Shown here piece after piece: positions 37,614 through 49,740 of a stretch of 64,000 nucleotides of DNA. The translations under genes were made by a program, and so were the position numbers. Below the pieces are notes generated by a model that saw nothing but the letters and a program-made list of their open reading frames with translations, was not told the DNA's origin and did not search any database. The DNA comes from Sciurus carolinensis (lineage: Eukaryota > Chordata > Mammalia > Rodentia > Sciuridae). The stretch lies in assembly GCF_902686445.1 (NCBI RefSeq), contig NC_062232.1:72371440-72435439 (forward strand). Direction: 5' to 3'. How positions within the stretch are numbered: the first letter of the stretch is position 1; every line of letters starts with the position of its first letter.

Positions 37614-38660
37614 TTAGGCTAGCGCCTCCTGTTGCTGATTTGCATCGTTGTTTTTCATCTCTTCCTCATGGAATATTTTGCTGAGTATGTTCTGTAATGC
37701 TGGCTTTCTTTTTGTAAATTCCTTTAGCTTTTGTTTATCATGGAAGGATCTTATTTCATCGTCAAATTTGAAGGTAAGTTTTGCTGGGTATAAGATTCTT
37801 GGTTGGCATCCGTTTTCTTTCAGGGCTTGGTATATGTTGTTCCAGGCCCTTCTAGCTTTTAGGGTCTGGATTGAAAAATCTGCTGATATTCTTATTGGCT
37901 TCCCTCTGAATGTAATTTGATTCTTTTCTCTTGCGGCCTTTAAAATTCTGTCTTTATTTTGTATGTTAGGTATTTTCATAATAATGTGCCTTGGTGTGGG
38001 TCTGTTGTAATTTTGTATGTTTGGAGTTCTATAAGCCTCTTGTACTTGGTTTTCCATTTCATTCTTCAGATTTTGGAAATTTTCTGTTATTATTTCATTG
38101 AATAGATTGTTCATTCCTTTGGTTTGTTTCTCTAAGCCTTCCTCAATCCCAATAATTCTTAAATTTGGCCTTTTCATGATATCCCATAATTCTTGTAGAT
38201 TCTGTTCATGATTTCTTACCATCTTTTCTGTTTGGCCAACTTTGCTTTCAAGATTAAATAATTTTTCTTCAATGTCTGAGGTTCTGTCTTCCAGGTGTTC
38301 TATCCTATTAGTTATGCTTTCTATGGAGTTTTTAACTTGGTTTATTGTTTCCTTCATTTCAAGTATTTCAGTTTGTTTTTTTTTCAGTATCTCTAACTCT
38401 TTATTGAAATGATCTCTTGCTTCCCGTATTTGGTCTTTTAACTGTTGATTGGTGCGATCATGTAATGCCTGCATTTGCTCTTTCATCTCCTCCTTCAATG
38501 CCTGCATTTGCTCTTTCATCTCCTCATTAGCTTCCCTGATCGTTTTAATTACGTACATTCTGAACTCCCTTTCTGACATTTCTTCTGCTGTGCTGTCATT
38601 GGGTTTTATTGATGTAGTATCTAGGTTTGTTTGGGACATTTTCTTCCCTTGTTTTCTCAT
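37614..38660 (-). CDS. L1-B ORF1p, RNA-binding nucleic-acid chaperone, intact
   Basis: An intact 348-codon frame sits 31 bp upstream of the ORF2 ATG, the usual L1 spacing. The first half is a long heptad-type coiled coil (trimerisation), followed by the RRM core with NLRIIGIEEG and RHIIMKIPNIQ, and the C-terminal domain with ISADFS and RILYPAKLTF. Length is close to known mammalian ORF1p. Residues around 43-70 contain an 11-residue direct duplication (N/K-EEMKEQMQAL). The protein coats L1 RNA in cytoplasmic RNPs. Expression would depend on the 5' UTR promoter and is not shown by sequence. Confidence 0.93.
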   Translation of the reverse strand: MRKQGKKMSQTNLDTTSIKPNDSTAEEMSEREFRMYVIKTIREANEEMKEQMQALKEEMKEQMQALHDRTNQQLKDQIREARDHFNKELEILKKKQTEILEMKETINQVKNSIESITNRIEHLEDRTSDIEEKLFNLESKVGQTEKMVRNHEQNLQELWDIMKRPNLRIIGIEEGLEKQTKGMNNLFNEIITENFQNLKNEMENQVQEAYRTPNIQNYNRPTPRHIIMKIPNIQNKDRILKAAREKNQITFRGKPIRISADFSIQTLKARRAWNNIYQALKENGCQPRILYPAKLTFKFDDEIRSFHDKQKLKEFTKRKPALQNILSKIFHEEEMKNNDANQQQEALA

Positions 38661-39576
38661 ATTGGTCAGTTGTCAGTGGGACCCTGAGATATTGCAGTTT
38701 TCCGCTACTGGCTTATAGTGTTCCGGTAGATTTCCAGTGTATCACCTCCCAGCCTTCAGTAGCCTGATGTCTTGGAGGAATCTGATAAAGCAGCTCATCT
38801 GAAGAAAACTGCCCCTAGCCCCCTACTGGTTCCACGGTTTGGAACTGGCTCTGTGCGGAAATGCTCTCACTGTGGGCCTGCGCCGTGCAGCTGGCCGTGT
38901 GGGAGGAGCCCACTGCCGGAGTGTGGAAGGCTACCTTGGGAAGACTCTAGCTGCCCTGCCCGGCTCCAATAAGCCACCTCTATCTGGGCCTGCCACCCGG
39001 GCCAAGCTTTACCTAGTGGGCAGACTCACCCGTGGCTCTATTTCAGTCCAAGTCTCTCAATGCCTCCCCTTCTTAACTCCAGGGTTCTGGAGCAACTGGG
39101 GGTGCAGTCTCCCTCTAGGCCGCCATCTTGGATCGCCCCGTGAAGAGAGCCTGCAGCCGGAGTGGGCAGAGCCGCCTGAAGAGGTCTCTGGCTGCCCTGC
39201 CCTAATCCCAGAGGCTGTTTGCGGATCGCGGCTCTCCGCTGGTTCGTTGTTGGAGTATGCTGCGCTGCAGGGGTTCCGGGACTCGGAGCTTGTTCTGGTC
39301 AGAAAGGCTCTCACTAGCGGGCCAGTTCCGTTCCGAGAACCTGGAGAAGCTGGCTGTGTGGGCTGGGCCCACCGCTGGAGTGTGCAGGGCTGCCTGTGGA
39401 TGACTCTAGCTGCCCTGCCCGGCTCCGATAAGCCACCTGTATCTGGGCCTGCCACCCGGACCGAGCTTTACCCAGTGGGCAGACTCACCCGTAGCTCTAT
39501 TTCAGTCCGAGTCTCTCAATGCCTCCCCTTCTTAACTCCAGGGTTCTGGAGCGACTGGGGGTGCAGTCTCCCTCGC

Positions 39577-39577
<1 letters not shown>
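38661..39577 (-). promoter_or_regulatory. L1-B 5' UTR with two 459-bp-spaced monomers, CpG-rich
   Basis: GACTCTAGCTGCCCTGCCC occurs at 38943 and 39402, and similarity extends over about 38838-39120 versus 39286-39582. Monomeric 5' UTRs act as internal promoters in rodent L1s. This is the most CpG-dense part of the window. A YY1-like CCAAGATGGCGG (sense strand) lies at about 39119-39130 between the monomers. Promoter activity is inferred. Confidence 0.75.
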
Positions 39578-39756
<179 letters not shown>

Positions 39757-39877
39757 TATCATTTCCTGGTGCCCAAAAACCAGGGCTGCTTCCTGGGGAT
39801 CTTCAGCACCCCCACAGCAGAGCAACTGGGGACTACAGAAAGTGAGAGTGAACCCTAGTGCCAAATGGCAGGAATGC
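39757..39877. other. Unidentified 121-bp segment between RPSA fragment and target-site duplication
   Basis: GC-moderate sequence with CAGGGCTGCTTCCTGGGG and CAGCACCCCCACAGCAGAG. It does not continue RPSA as I remember it and does not resemble the flanking pyrimidine-rich old L1. If the duplication call is right, it arrived with L1-B. Confidence 0.4.
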
Positions 39878-39892
39878 TTTGTTAAGGTTTTT
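39878..39892. repeat. Target-site duplication of L1-B, right copy
   Basis: Matches 33523-33537 at 14 of 15 bases and ends in a T run followed by GA. Confidence 0.6.
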
Positions 39893-41390
39893 GAGGGTTT
39901 TCATTCGATTTTTGTATTTGTTTGTTCTTACCTTTGATTTTATTACTTATTACACCTTTTCCCTTTCTTCCTCCTCTAATAAACAATTTCTCTTGTTCCC
40001 TCTTTCTCTATTCATGTTATTGTTTTTATTTATTTTTACTCCTCCTTCTTTATTATTATCAACTTCTTCCATTCACCTTGTTTCCCATCTGTTCACATTT
40101 TAAATTTTCAAACTTTCTCTTGCCTTCCAACTTCACTTTCTTTTCTCTTAAGAAACTATAATTTTACTATCTTTGAGATCTACTTTATACAATTCCTTCC
40201 CTCACCATTCATTTTGTTGTTGTTATTAATACAGTAAACTTAATAGTTGACTCCTGTTGTTTAATGCTAGATACAGCTCACAATTTTTTTGTTGTTGTTA
40301 ATGAGGTTAAACGGTGACCCCACCTTTCATTTTTGTGTGACAGTGTTATAGATATCATAGTAGACACCAAGCATTTATGTTAAAGGTTGTAAATTGATTG
40401 CTACTATTATTGCTATTACTTGCTCCCTTTCTTCTAAGAGGGACTGGGAGGTAATCAGGAAACTATAATTTCACAGGGTAGAAACTCTACTGTGAGCTGC
40501 ACCCATAACTCAACTGACAGCAAACCTCTCTCCGTGCACAATCAAATCTCACTGAAGTTCCAAGAACACTTTCATATGTGGAATAGAGGAAAACAAAATC
40601 CCCAAGCAAATGACCAGAACCCAGGTAGGAAGAGCAGGGAAACCTCAGGTACCAATTGTGAACATCTACTTACATAGCAAAAACGAAGAGATGTACCAAG
40701 ATAATAGCTCAGAGGAACTCAGTATTGTAGCAGCTCTCCAAGACTGAATTAAATCACAAGTTCTACAGTAGCAAACTGAGTGGCCTTGGAGGTTGAAGTT
40801 AATACTCTGATTACACTGAGCCTTAGTGTTGAAGTTAAAGATACCAACAACACAGGACTTATTACAGAATACATAATTACACACACAAGGATGCACACAT
40901 AAAAGAAGTGGAATCTATCTCAACAAATGTGTAAATCTAAGACTTCTGAAAATATGAGGAAACAGGCAAACAGATTTTTGCCCTAAATTTAAAATTCACC
41001 AAGAAAGGAACTCGTAGATAAGGGAATGGATAAAATTTCAGAGAAAGACTATAACAACTAATTATTAAAATATTCAGTGAGCTAAAAAATGATCAAAGAA
41101 ATATATTGAGAGCAAATACAGAAGGTGATAGATCATTTCAATAAAGAAATAGAATTGCTAAAATGAAACAAATCAGAATTCTTGGAAATGAAAAACCCAA
41201 TAAATAAAATAAAAAAATTCACTTGAAAGTATCACAAACATAATAGATTATGTAGAAAACGAAACTTCAGGTCTTGAAGACAGAACTTTGAACCTTGCAG
41301 ACAGGGTGTATGAAATTGAATACTAAGTATTCAATAAAGGAGTGGGGGGAAGATCATGATCAGAATATACAAGAATTCCTGGACTCACAA
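39893..41390 (+). mobile_element. Old L1, 5' UTR and ORF1 remnant (right of L1-B)
   Basis: Pyrimidine-rich UTR-like sequence to about 40450 is followed by ORF1-like sequence. Recognisable motifs include GATCATTTCAATAAAGAAATAG, cut by decay, and GGTCTTGAAGACAGAACTTTG, which match the coiled-coil region of ORF1. Many stops are present. I infer it continues the segment at 31970-33537. Confidence 0.55.
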
Positions 41391-41395
41391 TAAAA

Positions 41396-41480
41396 GATAA
41401 AAAGAACTGGGACTGTAGCTTACTGGTAAATTTTACCTGGATTGAATCCCCAGTACAAAAAAAAAAAAAAAAAAAAAAAA
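41396..41480 (+). mobile_element. ID-type SINE, short and diverged
   Basis: GGGACTGTAGCTTACTGGTA, GATTGAATCCCCAGTAC and a pure A tail of about 25. Confidence 0.75.
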
Positions 41481-43600
41481 GCCATGACATTCTTGAAAGA
41501 ACTAGAAAAACTGCAATCCTAAAATTTATATTAAATTTATAAAGCCAAATAGCCAAGTTCATCTTAAATAAAAAGTCCATCTAAAATTACAAAAAGAAGA
41601 AAAAAGAATAAAGCAGGATACATTACATTACCTGGCTTAAAAAATATGCTACAAAGTCATATTAATCAAAATACGCTGGTATTGAGATAAGAACAAACAC
41701 ATGGAACAATGGGATAGAACAGAGATCTTAGAAATAATCCATACATATACAGCCAACTGTTTTTTTAAATAGGCAATAAGAACATGCATTATAGAAAGGA
41801 GAGTCTTTGTGATAAATGGTGTTGGGTCAATAGGATATACACATGCAAAAGAATGAAAGCAGACCTCTCACCAGGTTATAAAAATAAATTCAAAATGTGC
41901 TGAAAATGCATGTCTAAGATGAAACTTATAGTGAAACTATAAGGTGAAAAACTACAGGAAATACTTCAGGATATCGGAAGGGACAAAGATTTTTTTCAGA
42001 GAAGACCCAAAAGCATGGGAAATAAAATTTAAAAGTGGATTACATCAAACTTGAAAGGTTTTCCACAGCAAAGAAAACTAACAATAGACCAAATAGATGA
42101 CTTACAGAAAGGGATAAAATATTTTCAAACTATATATCTGATCCAGGGTTGATATCCAGAATATATACTGAATTATAAAGTCCAATAACAAAAGGATAAT
42201 AAGATTAAAAATGGACTGTAGAACTAATATTGTTATGGTCTGGATATGTGGTGTCCCACAAAAGTTCATGGGTCAGACAATGCAAGAAAATAGAAAGATG
42301 AAAGGATTGGGTTATGAAAGTATTAAACTAATGAATTGCATTAAGTCACTTGAATGGATTAACTGAGTGGTAACTGTAGGCAGGTAGGGTGTGGCTAGAG
42401 GAGGTAAGTCACTGAAGCCATGACTTTGGGGCATATAGTTTGTCCTTGGTTAGCAGAACTTCTCTCTCTGCTTTCTATTTTCCATGTTCTGTCCTGCTTT
42501 CTTCCTCCACACCCTTATGTCATGATGCTCTGCCTCATCTCAGACCCACAACAATGGACTAAGACCTCTGAAACCATGAGTACCACATATACTTGACTTG
42601 CGCTAAAATTGTTCTTGTTAATTTTTGTGGTTGCAGAGGCAAAAGGCTAAGTAAAACATAGAAATTTCTCAAAAGATGATATACAAATGTCCAAGAAATA
42701 CGTGAAAAAATACTTAACATTGGGGAAATTTAAACAAAACTCCAATGAGATATCAATTCACCCCAGTAAAAATGGCTAATATAAAAAAGACACAAGATAA
42801 GTTCTGGCGAGTATGTGTAAAAAACAAAACAAAACACTTAATCACTGTTGATACAAATGTAACTTAGTAGAGACATTGTGGGAAACAGCATGGTGGTTTC
42901 CCAAGAAATTAAAAGTATAAGTATAATATTATCTTGCAATGCCACTTCTAGGTATATATCAAAATGATATCAATATATCAGAGATTTCTCCATTCCATTC
43001 CCATGTTCACTATGGCGTTATACACAACAGAGACTAAATGGAAATAACTTATGTGCCCATCAACTAAAAAATGCTTAAAGAAAGTGTACTATATAGATAC
43101 AGTGAAATATAATTCAGCCATAAAAAATAATGAATACTGTCATTTGTGACAACATGGATACAACTGGAGATCACAATGATAAACGAAATAAAGTAGGCCC
43201 AGAAATACAAGTACCACATGACCTTCCTCATATGTGGAATCTAAAAATTTGATCTCACAGAATTTGAGAGTTGAATAGTGGTTATCAAGGCAGGAGAAAG
43301 TAGAGGAGAAGGAGGAATGGGGAAATGGTAATCAATGGATATAAGTTATAGTTATATGGGAGAAGTATCTATATATTATTATGTAGATAGCAGTAATTTA
43401 CTGCATATTTTATATAGAAGAAAGGATTTTAAAAGTTTTTACCATAAAGAAGTGATAGACGTTTGAGGAGATATGTTTAACAGATTTAAACTTTAGCAAT
43501 ATGTACATGTAATGAAAAATTAATGTTACTCCATTCATATGTACAATTTTTGCATGTTTATGTACCAATTAAAACTAATTTAAAAGGTTTAAACCTCATT
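41481..43600 (+). mobile_element. Old L1, ORF2 C-terminal part and 3' UTR
   Basis: ORF2-derived motifs run in order: ACATTACCTGGCTTAAAA, GGAACAATGGGATAGAACAG, and after the MaLR LTR CAAAAGATGATATACAAATG, CCATGTTCACTATGG and TTCAGCCATAAAAAATAATG. The endonuclease and most reverse-transcriptase sequence expected after ORF1 is missing. No frame is open. Confidence 0.7.
42231..42658 (+). mobile_element. MaLR-type solo LTR
   Basis: It starts TGTTATGGTCTGGATATGTG and ends AAGGCTAAGTAAAACA, with MaLR-typical GGTGTCCCACAAAAG at the head. It interrupts the old L1. It closely parallels the LTRs at 25.1 and 60.3 kb. Confidence 0.85.
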
Positions 43601-46600
43601 TACCAATCGTAAAATAGTTTCATTTTCTCTGTTATTTCTTCTTGATAATCTATTTTTATCATTATTTACTTAATAACTAGGTTCAAAACCCACTTAAACT
43701 CTTATGAAGATACAATAACACATAACAATGATGGATATACATTCTGAGAAATGCATCATTACCTTATTTGGTCGTCTCAGGAACATCATATGGTATACTT
43801 ACACAAATTAAAGTGACTATGACTCACTAGATGATATAATCTTGTGGTACCACCATCAGATATGTGGTCTATCATTGAAATGTTATGCATCATACAGTTA
43901 TAGAATTGAGAATATTTTCTATTTTTGTAGACAAAATTGTTTTTCAGAAATAGCTCAGATACAATGTGTATTATCTCCTTACATTATTTTAAAAAATGAT
44001 CTCTATGTCACATGTATTTCCTTAAGAAGTCATTTGCATATTTACTCATTATTAAAGTTTTACCTGTGTATTTAATGTACATGTTAGTACAATGACCCCT
44101 GCAGGACTCTGAGTCACTTTCAGGGAATCTGTGAGGTTAAAAACCTTAATTATACTACAACATATTGCTTTTTATTTTTCACTATGTTGACATGTGCAAG
44201 TACAATCACTGGTGTCCTAATACAGATCAACGATGTGACAACAAACTTCAGAGAATCATCTTATTCTTTACTTCCATGCAGAAAAGGAAAAAGTGCAAGT
44301 TTAGTATGCTCTTGGTGAAGTAGTAAAAATTGTAAAATGTATTGAATTTCAACAACTAAGTATTTGCGTTTGATGAAATTCATATTGGGTATTTTGTTCT
44401 TTGATGAAATGCAAAATATGTATAAATTATTTTTTCATGCTAAATTACCATTGGTGTCATGAGAAAATCATTTGTTACATTGCTTGAATAAGGACATTAA
44501 CTTGTCACTTTGTTAAGGAACTCTATTTTTATTAAAAAGAATGACTAATGACAAATTATGTTTATTAAAACTTCTATATTCAGCAAGTGTTTGCACATAA
44601 ATAAACAAAATATGTCTCTAATCTCAAGAAAACCAGTGAATAGTATTTTGTTTTGCCAATAATAAAATTCGAGTTTTCAGGTGAAAATAAGCATGATAAA
44701 CTTGAGTCTATAAATGTAAGCTTGTATCTACAACTGTGAACTTGACAGCTTCCCAGAGTATGATATTTCTTATGAGATACATTTGTCATATGGTTGCATA
44801 ATCCTGATAAATCTAATATTTTGGCTAATTTCAACATTTGAAAGTTCTGTATAATTCAATATTTTTACATATTCAATGCATATTTTATCATCTTCCTCAG
44901 AAAATTTATTCTAAGTACAAACTGCAGAAATTGATTTTAATGTAACATATTAAAATTCACTCATATGGTTTTAGGTTCATAGATGTCTTCCAACAATATT
45001 TATAGAAAAGAAATTCACTGTAGTTATAAACATATTTTCTTTTGTTAATTGGTTCACCTGTTTCTACAAGGATAAGAAGGATGTTTCTTTAAGAGTACAC
45101 AGAGTTTTTGTTTATAGCAAGAAACCTCAAGTCAAGAATATAAATATGTATTGATATAATTTTGTAACACACTGGATTCAATATTTCGTTCTTTAAATAT
45201 TACTGGGTATATTCTAGTAGTTTGATTATATTTTATAGAAATTAGTCTTTAAATGTCTTATAAATAGCAATGGCTTTAATCATTATAATAAATTAATTAT
45301 TTAGAGATGTCATACAATATTATGCCATGGACATATTATCAAATAATTTTGATAAATTCAACACGTTGGCTAATTTCTTATAAAATTTAACTTGGTTATC
45401 CATTTAAAAATTCTCTTTATATGGCTCGTTAAGAGCTTATACTAGGAATAAAAGTTTCATATCTTAGACTTGTCACTCATAATTACATTATTATTTTCAA
45501 GTTTATTTGTAGGACTTTTAATGTGTTTGTGCATTTGGGGAATGTTAATTTAAGTAAAATGAGAGAACATTGTATGCAAATAAATCTAACTGGACTGAAG
45601 TTCTTAATCACTATGTTATTCTTGACTCTCAAATCTTGACTGTAAACTCTGATTTCATCTGTCTAAATGTTGCTCTTAAACAACAATATAGTAGTTAAGT
45701 GATCAAGCTCTAGAATTAAACTTCCTAGGATTAAAACTTAACTTTTATTCAACTATATAATAGAAATATCAATGATCTCTATCTCATAGTATGGATTATG
45801 AATATTCAAAATAATAATATACATAAAATTCTAAGGCAGTATTTGGCCTTAGAATTATTGTATTATCTTTCAGTTCCTTTTGCCTTTTGATATATTTAAG
45901 TATTTTATTCACCAATAAATATCTTGATCATATTCAAACAATTTATTTCTTTCAGTAAATAAGTTCAACATTTATTTAATAGTTTTTGTACTAAGATATA
46001 ATCTAATTAATCACTTTTTCTGTAGATCATGGAACATCCTGATATTTACCAATCTGATATGATTATATATATTTACCCAAAGGGTTAATAATAAGGCACT
46101 GGAATGATTTTCAATTTCATGAATATTTTGGTTCTCCTTAAGTTTGAAGTTAGCCATGTAACATAAACTTCAGAAGCTTTACTTCATTTATATTATTTTA
46201 CCAAATAATATATGTGATAACTAAATGTTATAAGGTAATATAGACTGAATCCTGGAACTGAAAAAGGGCAATGATGGAAAGGAACACCTTTAGGAATCTT
46301 TATAATATCTGTAATTTCATTAATAGTCATATACTGAGATTAAATTTTAAGTTTACTAAACTTATCTTGGTTTTATTAAAACTAAATAAATGTAGTCAGA
46401 GAGCATATGGAAACTTTTTGTACTATATTATAGCTATTATAAAATAAGATTTATTTTAAAAGTACAAGTTAAAAAATGTTAATTCTTATTCTGCCTCATG
46501 ACACAGTTCTTCCAGCCCAAGAAGTTTATGAAAGGAAAATGTATATAGCGATTTATACAAGAAGTTCATAGCAGTTTTATTTGTGGTATGTAAAAGCTAA

Positions 46601-46921
46601 AGAAAACAGAGAATATATTTATCAGTTTAAAAAGTGCTTCTTTATGAATTGCTCTTTTCCTAGTTCAAATCACATTATAAAACTGGAAATTTTCAGTAAC
46701 TCCTTATTGATTTATGAAGACAGAGCTCAGCTACATATATTTTCATCTTTTGCCTACCCAATACTGTGAAATTAAGATCTATTTTCTTGATAGTACACAA
46801 ATTAAGATAGTATTTATAGGAATCAACAGAGTGATGATCAATATATGCATAATTTAAAAAATTATAAAGTGTTCTTGATAACAAATCAGAGGTAGGAAAC
46901 ATTGATATATAAAAGTGAGTG
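43601..46921. other. No feature recognised
   Basis: A 3.3-kb AT-rich stretch without SINEs, LTR cores or long open frames. Short A/T-rich runs only. Confidence 0.5.
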
Positions 46922-47133
46922 CACCTGGGCACGATGGTGCACACCTATTATCCCAGTGGTGTGGGGAGTTTAGGCAGGAGGATTACAAGTTCAAACCAGC
47001 CTAAGCACTTTGCAAAGACATAAGAAACAGTGAGACCTTGTCTCAAAATAAAAAAATGAAAATGGCTGGGGATGTTACTCAGTGGCGGAATGCCCCTGGG
47101 CTCAAACCCCAGTATCAAAGAAAGAAAAAGTAG
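46922..47133 (+). mobile_element. B1-ID dimer SINE
   Basis: GCACGATGGTGCACACCTAT (B1 A-box side), GCAGGAGGATTACAAGTTC and the ID half CTGGGGATGTTACTCAGTGG, GGGCTCAAACCCCAGTATC, then an A-rich tail. Confidence 0.9.
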
Positions 47134-47441
47134 TGAATATATATTTACTATTATTTTATTCATTTTTTTTCTTGTGACAAATTTTAAAAACTAAAGGACT
47201 CTGATGACAACTAGGTTAACAACAGGAATCATAATAAGTGGTTTTACTATCATTTCCACCCCTTGACTCTGGCTATGAGAGATACACCACCACATATTAG
47301 ATGCTGATTCAGAAAATATAGAGAATCCTAGAAAACCTTGCCCCAATAATGCAAGGTATTAACATCTAATTGGTGCTATAATTGGTGTTCTCAAAAACCA
47401 TTCAAGTGTTCTACCAGTCTGGGTGCTTAAGGCTGCTGGGT

Positions 47442-47802
47442 GTCTTAAATCAGTTGGATATGCTATAACAAAACACCATAAAATGGGTAACATATTAGCA
47501 GTACAAAAATATTTCTCACAGTTTTGTATGTTGGGAAGTCCAAAAATCAATACACCAATAGATTCAATGGATTCCCCCTCTCCCCACTTCTGGTTCAGAT
47601 ATGGCATTTTTAGCTCCATTCTTTCATGTTTAAAGAGACAAACGGGCTTCCTTTGGCTTCTTTCATATGGACACCAATCACATTTATGAGGGCTCTGATT
47701 TCACATTCTAATCACTCCAAAGACCCACCTCCAAACACCATCAAATTCATGATTAGGTATCCAATGTATGAATTAGGTTGGGTGCACAAACATTCAGACC
47801 AC
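47442..47802 (-). mobile_element. MaLR/ERVL-type LTR
   Basis: Antisense MaLR hallmarks: GCTATAACAAAACACCATAAA at the left, cut here for length, then CAAAGACCCACCTCCAAACA and the head GGTGCACAAACATTCAGACC at the right. It lies at the 3' side of ERVL-like internal sequence on the same strand. Confidence 0.65.
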
Positions 47803-47829
47803 ATCAATGGGGAACATGGAAAAAGAAGT

Positions 47830-49000
47830 GAATTCTATGAGGGTGGGACCATTATCACACTTCGTGTGCTGTGCAGTTAGCTTCTTGATCGGAAGTAGTG
47901 CAGTGTGGAATACTGTGACAGTACATATGCATTCAGAAAGTATGTTTTGACTAAAGCATTGCATGCAGACTAGGCAAATACACATCTGGTTTTAATATCT
48001 AATCTGGTAAGAAGAAAATACAGTTCTATCCATGAGAACAGTGGTCTACTGTAACCAATCTCTTGTCAAGTAGCTGGCTGATAACCTTGGGTAATAGTAC
48101 CATATTGGGTACTCAGCATTTGTTCTCTGCTGCTGAAGATTTGGCACTGAATAATGGATGAAGCTAGTTAAACCTTGGGCAGAAGTCCCCATGGCCACTT
48201 TATTCATAAGGACACTAGGCAATGAGAGAAGTGACTGAGGACAATTAAGTCCACTTGATTATTAAAATTCCTTTCTATCAAGGTCATTCATTGGTCTACA
48301 TTAACATAGAATACAAACATCTCCATGGTTTTCATTACTTCAGAGTGATCTATCTGCATTTATTTTCTTCAGATATCTTTAACATCAAATTTATAATCAT
48401 TTCTCTTCCAAGTTGCTGACCACCCGTGAGACAATTCTCAAATCTATCAATCATTATATATTGTGTATTTGACCATTTCTTTTTCCAAGCAAAGTGATAA
48501 AAGAAGTGCACTGGTAAAAGTTCTCACTGCAATGATTTCCCTTTACCATTATCCTTCAAGGATATCCCAATAAAATGCCTGAAGGGTCTGCATGTACCAG
48601 ATCTTATATAAACCACTACGATTTGGATGGAGTACTGATTAACACACCCAGCTTGATGGTTTGGTGAATCAGATAACTTGTAAGTTCATTATGGGAAACT
48701 AAGAATCCATGGCAACTTGGTCTCTAGTATTTAGTATATAAAGGCCTAATAACAAGTCAAGAACTATTTCTCAAAAAGAGAATTGCAAACTGCAGAAGAT
48801 GGCAGAGATTTTCTCTAGTACGCTGTATTTACAGTTTGATTTACTTAGAGATATCTACCAAAGTTTTCAAACAGCAGCTCTCTGTCAGTGATAATTCAAG
48901 TACCATTGCATGTGCTTGATCATATTGCCCAGGTGAAATAGTGCTTTGTATATCATGAAGACTGGATCTGCTACAGAACCTTCTCTTGTTCAGGAATTCA
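47830..49000 (-). mobile_element. ERVL-type internal sequence, decayed pol region
   Basis: The + strand resembles the antisense of ERVL pol (integrase side) as I remember it: GTGCAGTTAGCTTCTTGATC, CAAGTAGCTGGCTGATAACC and CCATGGCCACTTTATTCATA, in that order. Stops occur in every frame. With the LTR at 47442-47802 it forms the 3' part of one - strand relic. Confidence 0.5.
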
Positions 49001-49029
49001 CTCAATACCATAAGTTTTTTGAGTCATTT

Positions 49030-49740
49030 GGTAATTGAACCACAGTAACATATTCAAATTAACAATATATTATTTCCAAAGTGGCTACACCATTTTTAAT
49101 ATCCCAATAGCAATGGGAGGAAGTTCCAAATTCTCCATGTCATCTCTTATGTGACGGTGAAATGCTAACTCCCTGCAATTTAGATTTGCATTTCCCCAAA
49201 TAAATAACAATGCTGAGCAAATTTTCATGTGTAATTGAGCATTTGAACAACTTCTTCAGAGAAATGTCCATTCGGGTTTTGACCAATTTCAAAAATTGAC
49301 CTACTAAGCTTTTTATTGTTGGCTTTAAGTGCTGATTTTATATTCTAGATGATCATCTTTTATTAGATATACAATTTGCAAGTATACTTCCCCCTCCCCA
49401 GACATTATCAGTTATTTCCCTTTCTTAATGGTGTTCTTTGAAGAACAAAAACAATCTTAGTGTAGTCCAATCTATGTTTTGCTTTTAATGGCATTATATC
49501 TAAGAAAACGTCTCCTAAGCTAAGGTCATAATTAATCACACATTGGATTTCTCTTTTAGGAATTTTATAAGTCCTCATATTTAGTTTGTAATCCATTTTG
49601 TGTTCTTTTTTTTCCCCTGTAGTATGAGCCAGTGATACAACTTCATTCTTTTTCCTATAGATATCCAGTGTGCCAACACTATTTGCAAAACACTACTATT
49701 TCCCTATTGGATTACCTTGATACAATTGTTAAAAATCAAT
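49030..49740 (-). repeat. Old L1 ORF2, C-terminal part
   Basis: Antisense L1 order: TTTCCAAAGTGGCTACACC, TTAGATTTGCATTTCCC, GAGAAATGTCCATTCGG, ATTTTGTGTTC. It is the 3' end of a large - strand old L1 whose other parts lie at 51240-52290, 52440-52640 and 53600-55620. Confidence 0.7.

Noticed and set aside
39900..40160. Hydrophobic + strand frames that look like membrane segments
   Set aside because: They arise from pyrimidine-rich (T/C) old L1 sequence, which always yields Phe, Leu and Ser.
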